DNA of 30,490 nt from CAZKCK01 sp964552325 (GTDB taxonomy: Bacteria; Bacteroidota; Bacteroidia; Bacteroidales; TTA-H9): NCBI GenBank assembly GCA_964552325.1, contig CAZKHA010000028.1, positions 1-30,490 on the forward strand. Direction: 5' to 3'. Position numbers and translations under genes: made by a program. The notes below the pieces were generated by a model that searched no databases, had not been told where the DNA came from, and was given only the letters and a program-made list of their open reading frames with translations. Shown in pieces: positions 9,504-15,484 of the stretch. The first letter of the stretch is position 1. Each line of letters begins with the position of its first letter.

Positions 9504-9964
9504 GTGGCCGATTTTTAATTGAACAAACCTGACGAAAACGGTGGCGCAAATTACAAATAAATTGTTTAATCCTATTATGTTTTGATGTTTTGTGCAGCTT
9601 AGTGAATGGTTTGAAATCTATATTGCCATCGCCAATCCTTTGCGCTCGTATTACCTATTGGTTTGTAAGTCTTGTGAGCAGTATGCCATTGTTTTAGAGC
9701 TAAGTTTTACAAAGACTTCGCCCAAGCATTCATTTTTTACGCTACCTAAATCCACCAGTTAGGGGGATACTGAAGTAGTTAGACTTGCGGAGTGTTATAA
9801 ACTTGTGCAATTGGTGTAACTCCGATTGAAAGGCTATCATAGTGCGTAATGCCCCCTAATCCTTCAACATGATACATTATTATATGTATGAACGGCAAAA
9901 TCATGCTAATTGATGGCGTAGAGACCAATACTTAGCCTCGTGGCGATAAACGCAGCAAACAAGA
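9504..9964. other. 461-bp intergenic region, no supported gene
   Basis: This stretch lies between the start of the TPR gene and the end of the Crp/Fnr gene, both on the minus strand. It contains one short GTG-started frame (9592-9762, 56 residues, with a CKSC motif) that I do not trust. No convincing hairpin terminator was seen for the Crp/Fnr gene. Confidence 0.6.
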
Positions 9965-10663
9965 CTAAGCTGTACTGCTTATTTTCTCAAGTCGGTCAAA
10001 ATCAACAATTTCAATAATTTTACCATCTTGGTTTATCAATCCATCATCTTTAAATTCTTTAATAATTCGAATCACACTTTCGCTGGATAAGCCTGTAAGA
10101 TCGGCTAAATCGTTGCGTGAGATAGCCAATTTAAACCGTTTTGATTTGTACACCCGTTGCGAAAGGCACAAAAGGATGTCAGCAACTCGGCCATGCGATT
10201 GTTTCATGGTCAAGCAAAAAAACCTTCCATAGATCAAAGCAGTATCTTCATTTAGGATGTTGATAATCTTCATGGCAAATTGAGGATTGCTCCTAAGCAA
10301 TTGTTTAAAAAGGCTGATATCAATCAAACTAACACTGGAATCGCTGAAAGTAGCAACGGAATAAATAAAACGATTGTTGCCATCGTAAATGGAAGGAAGG
10401 CCAATTAAATGGTTAGATGGTACAATCTTTAAAATTAGGTCTTTCGGATTTCCTTCGAGGTAAACTTTAACAAGCCCCTCGTTCAAGAAAATGATGTGTG
10501 ATGCAAATGAACCTTGTTTGGCAATGGTTTCACCTTTCTTATAGCTAACTACCAGCTTATTCAATTCTATTAACTGCTTTTCGTCTTCGGTTAATAGCTC
10601 GAAGCATGAAACGTGTTGGTTCTCAACAAAACAACTGGGGCCTTTGGATGGATTATCGCGCAT
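9965..10663 (-). CDS. Crp/Fnr-family transcriptional regulator
   Basis: The 232-residue protein has a cyclic-nucleotide-binding-like beta roll (about 20-130; KGETIAKQGS, IFLNEGLVKVY), a long dimerisation helix, and a C-terminal winged helix-turn-helix (ISRNDLADLTGLSSESVIRIIKEF). The recognition helix has the Glu and Arg (E and R of SSESVIR) that contact the TGA core in this family, and lacks the extra Arg used by CRP to read TGTGA. Two Cys lie at the N-terminus (C11 and C20) and two more near the dimer helix, but not in FNR spacing. It is transcribed away from the rhodanese-porin genes and shares a 246-bp control region with them. That region carries a CTGAC-N4-GTCAG palindrome, a good candidate for its own binding site. 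Confidence 0.88.
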   Translation of the reverse strand: MRDNPSKGPSCFVENQHVSCFELLTEDEKQLIELNKLVVSYKKGETIAKQGSFASHIIFLNEGLVKVYLEGNPKDLILKIVPSNHLIGLPSIYDGNNRFIYSVATFSDSSVSLIDISLFKQLLRSNPQFAMKIINILNEDTALIYGRFFCLTMKQSHGRVADILLCLSQRVYKSKRFKLAISRNDLADLTGLSSESVIRIIKEFKDDGLINQDGKIIEIVDFDRLEKISSTA

Positions 10664-10684
10664 AGGTTATGATTCGGGTCTTTG

Positions 10685-10692
10685 CAAATATA
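10685..10692 (-). promoter_or_regulatory. Candidate -7 element for the Crp/Fnr gene
   Basis: Read on the minus strand this is TATATTTG, a perfect TAnnTTTG. It lies 21 nt before the ATG of the regulator gene. No good TTG was found at the -33 position, so a bound activator may be needed. Confidence 0.4.
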
Positions 10693-10732
10693 AGCTTTTT
10701 ACTTGATTTTGCTATGTGAATCATGAAAAAAG

Positions 10733-10746
10733 CTGACATAGGTCAG
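10733..10746. promoter_or_regulatory. Palindromic Crp/Fnr-type operator CTGAC-ATAG-GTCAG
   Basis: This is a perfect 5+4+5 inverted repeat, flanked by A-rich sequence on the left and T-rich sequence on the right, so the symmetry extends outward apart from one extra G. Half-site length and the 4-nt spacer match the FNR layout (TTGAT-N4-ATCAA), with a different first base. It lies between a Crp/Fnr gene and the divergent rhodanese-porin genes. A terminator role is unlikely because no gene ends here. Confidence 0.6.
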
Positions 10747-10804
10747 TTTTTATCTGTGTATATGTCTTGTTTAAACCAAGCTAATTACCTATACATGTTA
10801 AAAG

Positions 10805-10830
10805 TTGCATGCTTGGCTAGTTTACCTTTG
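10805..10830 (+). promoter_or_regulatory. Candidate promoter of the rhodanese lipoprotein gene
   Basis: TACCTTTG (10823-10830) matches TAnnTTTG. A TTG at 10805-10807 is 15 nt upstream, shorter than the usual spacing of about 19. The palindrome at 10733-10746 would be centred roughly 97 bp upstream of the start site. Confidence 0.4.
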
Positions 10831-10909
10831 TAAGCGGAAATCAGTTTTGTTTTCCAATAACCCAATGAACGTTTATTTAACACTATTAATTTACTAAAAT
10901 CTACTTATT

Positions 10910-11908
10910 ATGAACAAGTTAATGAAGTATTTTCTGATTCTGGCCTTAGTTCCAGTAATGGTTTTCACTGGTTGTAAAAAAGATGAAGAACCCACTGTAA
11001 CGGGTAATTTCACAACTTTGCAAACGTATATGGTTGCCAACAACCTCGATTTGCCAAAAATGTTGGATACTTGGACTGCCGATGCAAAATTGACCCGTTT
11101 GGGTGGTATTGTTGATTCAGCAGCTGGTTATTCAGTTCCAAGTATGCACGTTATTGATATTCGTCCTGCCGCCGATTTTGCTGCTGGCCACATTAAAAAC
11201 GCTGTTAACTCTACATTGCCTAATATTTTGGTTACAGCCAAAAACATGACTGACAAGCCAATTTTGGTTGTTTGCGCAACAGGCCAAACTGCAGGTGTTG
11301 GTTGTATGGCATTGAGGCTTTCAGGTTACAGTACTGCCAAAGTTTTAAAATTTGGTATGGCCGCATGGAATTCAACTTTTTCTGGTCCCTGGACAACCGT
11401 TATTGGCAATGGCAACCAAGCACAAGGACATGCTAATTGGGTAACTACAGCTTCCCCAACTCCCGGTACCTATGCTACCCCATCATGGACTTCAACTAGC
11501 ACCGATGGCAAAACCATCCTCGATGAGCGCATTGCTGCCGTTTTGGCTGCCGGATTTAGCCCTGTTGATCCAACTGCCGTTTTAACCACCCCAGCAAACT
11601 ATACCATTGTTAATTACTGGTCAGATGCTGACTATACTGGTTTCGGTCACTTTAATGGAGCTGTTCGCATCAATCCAATTACCTTGGCTAATAATGAAAT
11701 TGCCGGATTCGACCCAACCAAAGAAACACTGGTTTATTGCTATACCGGTATGACCTCATCCTTTGTTACAACTTGGCTTAATGTTTTGGGCTACAAAACC
11801 AAGAGTATTAAATTTGGTGCTAATGCACTTGTTTACGATGCACTTAAAGCTGCAAACAAAACCGTTTTCAAAAGTGCTGCATCATTCCCTGTAGTAACTG
11901 GTAAATAA
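10910..11908 (+). CDS. Periplasmic lipoprotein with two rhodanese domains
   Basis: The 332-residue protein has a lipoprotein signal peptide with lipobox VFTGC (acylated Cys 22). The first rhodanese domain (about 35-170) has the active-site loop VVCATGQTAGV with C122 and the usual GHI motif (AAGHIKNAVN). The second (about 200-325) has VYCYTGMTSSF with C277 and GHFNGAVRI. Both catalytic Cys are kept, so both can form persulfides. A role in binding and passing sulfane sulfur in the periplasm or at the outer membrane fits the porin, sulfurtransferase and Psr genes nearby. It begins a plus-strand set divergent from the Crp/Fnr gene. A terminator-like hairpin separates it from the porin gene. Confidence 0.88.
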   Translation: MNKLMKYFLILALVPVMVFTGCKKDEEPTVTGNFTTLQTYMVANNLDLPKMLDTWTADAKLTRLGGIVDSAAGYSVPSMHVIDIRPAADFAAGHIKNAVNSTLPNILVTAKNMTDKPILVVCATGQTAGVGCMALRLSGYSTAKVLKFGMAAWNSTFSGPWTTVIGNGNQAQGHANWVTTASPTPGTYATPSWTSTSTDGKTILDERIAAVLAAGFSPVDPTAVLTTPANYTIVNYWSDADYTGFGHFNGAVRINPITLANNEIAGFDPTKETLVYCYTGMTSSFVTTWLNVLGYKTKSIKFGANALVYDALKAANKTVFKSAASFPVVTGK

Positions 11909-11925
11909 TTATATAGAATAATAAT

Positions 11926-11956
11926 AGGGTATGACGGTAGCGTTGTACCCTTTTTT
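11926..11956 (+). terminator. Terminator or attenuator between rhodanese and porin genes
   Basis: AGGGTA (11926-11931) pairs with TACCCT (11946-11951) around a 14-nt loop, and a run of six T follows at 11951-11956. It stands in the 60-nt gap between two genes that otherwise look co-transcribed, so it may make lipoprotein transcripts outnumber porin transcripts. Confidence 0.55.
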
Positions 11957-11968
11957 ATTGCCTAAAAT

Positions 11969-13063
11969 ATGAAAAAAATAGTTTTTTTAATCGCAATCCT
12001 CGCAATTTTTGAAATACCAACATTTGCACAAGGATGTTTAGAGCCTTCAGGAGGTAGCGATGGAGCCAAAATTATTGGTTACTTCCAACCTCAATTTGAT
12101 TATAATTATAACGGTGAATCGGTTACTGGCAACTCATTAGATGCCAGTAGCTTTAAATTCAATCGCGCGCGTATTGGAGTTGCTGGTAGCATACCTTACG
12201 ATATTGATTATTATGTATTGGTTGAAACAAGTTCATTTTTTACAGGAAATCCTTTCCTACTCGATGCTTTTGTTACATACAAACGTCTTGGGCATTGGTC
12301 AAAGTTTTCGGCAGGTTCGTTTAAATCGCCTGTAAGCCTTGAACTTAATACACCTTGCAACGGACTCCATACCATTAACCGTTCAATGTTTGTTGATGAG
12401 CTAACCTCACCCAACCGCGACTTAGGTGCTATGGCTTTGGGAAACTCTGATACATTGAACATTTTTGGATGGCAATCTTATAACCTGTTTAAATACAGTG
12501 TGGCTATTACAAATGGTACCGGACTGGGTGTGCTTGATAATAATATGGGAAAAAACTATTCAGGTAGAATTGTATTAACCCCATGGCATAATCACTTAAG
12601 TATTGGTGGAAGCTATTTGTTTGGAAAACAAAAATCGCAAGACGAAACCGCTACCGAAGATGATGAGAAAACGCTGTATGGTGTTGATGCTGAGTTCAAA
12701 TTTGGCAACTTTATGCTACAAACTGAGTATTTGCATGGCGAAAACAAAGGCTCTTACACAGTTGGCGGTGGTTGCGGAACAACTCCGGAAGTTAAAATAG
12801 GCAGCATTAACCGCGAAGGTTATTTTGTAATGGCTGGCTATATGACCCCATGGAATTTACAGCCCATTGTTAAGTACGAATCCTATGACCCAGATTTGAA
12901 CACGGATGGCGACATTAAAAACATCGTGACTTTTGGTCTTAATTATTTTCTAAATGATTGGACTCGTTTGCAAATCAATTATTTATATAAGGCCGAAGAA
13001 ACTGCTCAAAATGAAATTCCCAATGATTGCCTTTCAATCCAGTTACAAGTTAAAATTAAATAA
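11969..13063 (+). CDS. Outer-membrane porin of the phosphate-selective O/P type
   Basis: The 364-residue protein has a signal peptide (MKKIVFLIAILAIFEIPTFA) followed by alternating amphipathic strands typical of an outer-membrane barrel. It starts with IIGYFQPQFDYNYN and FKFNRARIGVAGSIPYD, phrases characteristic of OprO/OprP-like porins, and ends in a strand LSIQLQVKIK. Family members pass small anions; phosphate selectivity is not established for Bacteroidetes members. Here it sits between two rhodanese genes, 12 nt before the second, so uptake of thiosulfate or another sulfur anion is a reasonable inference. It is not similar to the barrel of a porin-cytochrome conduit as far as I can tell. 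Confidence 0.82.
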   Translation: MKKIVFLIAILAIFEIPTFAQGCLEPSGGSDGAKIIGYFQPQFDYNYNGESVTGNSLDASSFKFNRARIGVAGSIPYDIDYYVLVETSSFFTGNPFLLDAFVTYKRLGHWSKFSAGSFKSPVSLELNTPCNGLHTINRSMFVDELTSPNRDLGAMALGNSDTLNIFGWQSYNLFKYSVAITNGTGLGVLDNNMGKNYSGRIVLTPWHNHLSIGGSYLFGKQKSQDETATEDDEKTLYGVDAEFKFGNFMLQTEYLHGENKGSYTVGGGCGTTPEVKIGSINREGYFVMAGYMTPWNLQPIVKYESYDPDLNTDGDIKNIVTFGLNYFLNDWTRLQINYLYKAEETAQNEIPNDCLSIQLQVKIK

Positions 13064-13075
13064 CCTGATATAGCT

Positions 13076-13924
13076 ATGAGAAGAATATTTAGTGTACTAC
13101 TGGCAATTTTTACCACCTTTCAGCTTTCAGCTGCCCTTATTACCGTTAAAGAATTTAGCGAACTATTAAAAACCGATAAGGATTTGGTAGTTGTTGATTG
13201 TGATAGGGCTTCAAATTATGCAACATCACACATTAAAGGTGCCATCAACATTTTTCCACAAGAATTATTCAATGGAAAACCAGATGGCATTTTTAAAAGC
13301 ACCGATGAAATGGCGAAATTCTTTGGCTCAAAGGGTATTTCTGAGTCGTCGCGTGTAGTTTTATATGATGATGGTTCAAACAAATACACTTCAACCATCT
13401 ATTTTCTACTTACTTACATTGGTGCCAAAGATGTTAAAATCATGACCAAGGTTATGGCAGAATTCGAGAAATACCGTTTGCCGCTAACCGCTGCCGTTAC
13501 CAAAAAGAATGCAGTTACCTTTACGCCCAATGTAAAAACCGGAAAATTAATTACTATTGCCGATTTTAAGACCAAATTAGCTGCTGGCCCCGTGTTAGTA
13601 GTTGATACACGCAAAATTGAAGAGTTTAAAGGTGAAGATGCTGATAAAAAAAGCAAAGGCCATTTACCCGGAGCCATTAGCATAAACTATAAAGAATTTT
13701 TAAATGCCGATGGATCATACAAAGCAAAACCCGAGATAGAATCTTTGGTTGCCAAATATGAATTAACTGCCGATAAAGATGTTGTAATTTATTGCAACTC
13801 TGGTGTCCTGGCTGCAGTTGCTTATTATGCCTTACATGATATGCTTGGGTATCAAAATGTTATGGTTTTGGAAGGCGGCTATAATCATTGGGTACTCGAC
13901 GCTTCAAACACTCTGGAAAAGTAG
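13076..13924 (+). CDS. Periplasmic sulfurtransferase, tandem rhodanese domains
   Basis: The 282-residue protein has a signal peptide (about residues 1-19) and two rhodanese domains in the classic TST/SseA order. The N-terminal domain (about 20-140) has Asp 98 where the Cys would be (VVLYDDGSN), the usual structural, inactive half. The C-terminal domain (about 155-275) keeps the catalytic Cys 240 in VVIYCNSGVLAAVAYYAL, preceded by GHLPGAISI. It should transfer sulfane sulfur from thiosulfate, polysulfide or a similar donor to a thiophilic acceptor in the periplasm. It lies 12 nt downstream of the porin gene and is followed by a terminator, closing the transcription unit. Confidence 0.88.
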   Translation: MRRIFSVLLAIFTTFQLSAALITVKEFSELLKTDKDLVVVDCDRASNYATSHIKGAINIFPQELFNGKPDGIFKSTDEMAKFFGSKGISESSRVVLYDDGSNKYTSTIYFLLTYIGAKDVKIMTKVMAEFEKYRLPLTAAVTKKNAVTFTPNVKTGKLITIADFKTKLAAGPVLVVDTRKIEEFKGEDADKKSKGHLPGAISINYKEFLNADGSYKAKPEIESLVAKYELTADKDVVIYCNSGVLAAVAYYALHDMLGYQNVMVLEGGYNHWVLDASNTLEK

Positions 13925-13950
13925 ATTTTTCATTGGGTTCTGTGAGTGGT

Positions 13951-13983
13951 AAATCCGGGTGGGCAACTTCCCGGGTTTTTTTT
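13951..13983 (+). terminator. Intrinsic terminator after the sulfurtransferase gene
   Basis: An 8-bp stem (core ccggg 13955-13959 with cccgg 13970-13974, extended by one G-T and three A-T pairs) has a 10-nt loop and runs into eight T at 13976-13983. Confidence 0.75.
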
Positions 13984-14197
13984 GTTAAATACATAAGGAA
14001 AGTTCTTCAAATTCGCTTTGGCGAGGCATGCGGCCACCTTGTGCGGGATAAAACTGCTGTTTACAGTTGTAATTACGATGGGTTGAGCCTGCCGAAACCA
14101 GCCCCGAAGCCTTGGGGTTTAAATTGAGTACCAATGGTGGCCCTGCCCAACCATAACAAAGCAAAAGTTGAATTTTTAGAAGTCCAAATAATTCTGT

Positions 14198-14205
14198 TAA
14201 TTTTG
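14198..14205 (+). promoter_or_regulatory. Candidate -7 element of the M28 peptidase gene
   Basis: TAATTTTG matches TAnnTTTG and ends 28 nt before the ATG. The nearest upstream TTG (14168-14170) is 27 nt away, too far for the usual spacing. Confidence 0.35.
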
Positions 14206-14233
14206 TTGCCTGACCAAACTAAACTATTTTATC

Positions 14234-15463
14234 ATGAAACAAATCTTTTTAGCGATTTACGTTCTGTTTTCTATCAACACTTATGCACAACTAAGTGCTT
14301 TATATAATGGAAATAACGTAGTTACAAGCCATTCAGTTGAGCAAGCTTACAGAAGTTTTAATTTTGAAGTTGATACGTTTGATCAAATCTATAACCTTAT
14401 TGATGAGATAGATACCGTTCAAATACTTGAAACTATACAGCATCTTCAAGATTATGGTACGCGTGTGTTCAATACGCCACAAGCTGTTCAAGCCCAAAAT
14501 TGGATTGCTGAGAAGTTTCAAAGCTATGGATTATCAGTTGAAATCCAGGATTTTCCTACCACAAATGGCGAATCGAGCGATAATGTGATAGCTACACTCA
14601 CCGGAAAACTTTATCCCGATGAGTTTGTGGTAATTGGCGGTCATTATGACTCTTATGCTTTTTGGGGAAGCGCACCCGGTGCCGATGATAACGCGTCAGG
14701 TACTGCGGGTGTAATTGAAGCAGCACGTGTGTTGAGTCAATATGAATTTGACCGCACGATTATTTTTTGTGCATTTGGAGCCGAAGAAATTGGCCTTGTT
14801 GGGAGCGATGCTTATGTTAGGTTGTGTAAGTTACAGGGCATGAATATTTTAGGTTATTATAACCTTGATATGATAGCTTATGTAAAACCTGGTGAAGAGC
14901 CTCAAACCGATATTATCGCACCAGCCACAGCCCAGTCCCTGGTTGATTTTTATATGGATGTTGCAGCTATTTATTTGCCTGATTTTCAGGTTAATATAGG
15001 AAATTTGACTGGTGGCGATAGCGATCATACTTCGTTTAACAGATATGGTTATATGGGAATTTTCCCTTTTGAAGATGATCAAAACTATAGCCCGTTTATT
15101 CATACTCCTTCTGATGTAATCGGTCAAAGTGTAAATAGTATGAAGTTAGCACGCAACCTTGTTGCTGCTAGCCTTGCCAGCACTGTATCAATGGCTGTGC
15201 CCTCAAGTAATGTTGGGATTGGCCAAGTTGAAAACCTAATTGCCCGTATTTGGCCAAATCCGTTTTCGGAAGAATTGCGCGTTTCAATTCCCAATGAACA
15301 GGATTTTACATTCGAATTGAAAAGCGTTTCGGGCCAACTTATTCAACAAGGAAGCGGAAAATCCACCCTCGAAATCCCTACTGCTATTCTTAAAAGTGGG
15401 CTTTATATTCTACAGCTTAAAAGTAAGAATGGCAATTACTTAACAAAAGTTGTAAAGCATTAA
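14234..15463 (+). CDS. Secreted M28-family aminopeptidase with T9SS domain
   Basis: The 409-residue protein has a signal peptide (MKQIFLAIYVLFSINTYA), a pro-region to about residue 60, and a peptidase M28 domain (about 65-325). All co-catalytic zinc site residues are visible: H137 (GGHYDSY), the Asp pair at 151-152 (PGADDNASG), E184-E185 (FGAEEIGL), D212 (YYNLDMIAY) and H290 (FIHTPSDV). The last roughly 80 residues form a type IX sorting domain (IWPNPFSEEL, ending LTKVVKH). It should act as an exopeptidase outside the cell. It interrupts the sulfur-redox region without an evident link to it. Its 3' end is 21 nt from the convergent multiheme gene and its terminator lies within that gene. Confidence 0.92.
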   Translation: MKQIFLAIYVLFSINTYAQLSALYNGNNVVTSHSVEQAYRSFNFEVDTFDQIYNLIDEIDTVQILETIQHLQDYGTRVFNTPQAVQAQNWIAEKFQSYGLSVEIQDFPTTNGESSDNVIATLTGKLYPDEFVVIGGHYDSYAFWGSAPGADDNASGTAGVIEAARVLSQYEFDRTIIFCAFGAEEIGLVGSDAYVRLCKLQGMNILGYYNLDMIAYVKPGEEPQTDIIAPATAQSLVDFYMDVAAIYLPDFQVNIGNLTGGDSDHTSFNRYGYMGIFPFEDDQNYSPFIHTPSDVIGQSVNSMKLARNLVAASLASTVSMAVPSSNVGIGQVENLIARIWPNPFSEELRVSIPNEQDFTFELKSVSGQLIQQGSGKSTLEIPTAILKSGLYILQLKSKNGNYLTKVVKH

Positions 15464-15484
15464 ACGATTGGTAATCAATTTCTT

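Larger units (their letters stand above)
13925..14233. other. 309-bp intergenic region with terminator and -7 element
   Basis: It holds the terminator of the sulfurtransferase gene at its left end and a TAATTTTG element at its right end. In between, about 14020-14155 is more GC-rich than its surroundings, with no supported gene and no strong hairpin. Confidence 0.6.

Noticed and set aside
9592..9762. GTG-started frame of 56 residues with a CKSC motif
   Set aside because: It is short, has no recognised family, weak start context and lies in an otherwise non-coding gap. It would need conservation in relatives to be believed.
10733..10746. CTGAC/GTCAG dyad with flanking A and T tracts read as a terminator
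   Set aside because: No gene ends next to it; it stands between two divergent gene starts, so an operator is the better reading.
13888..14127. 79-residue plus-strand frame
   Set aside because: It begins inside the sulfurtransferase gene, runs through the terminator hairpin and resembles no protein; an out-of-frame shadow.
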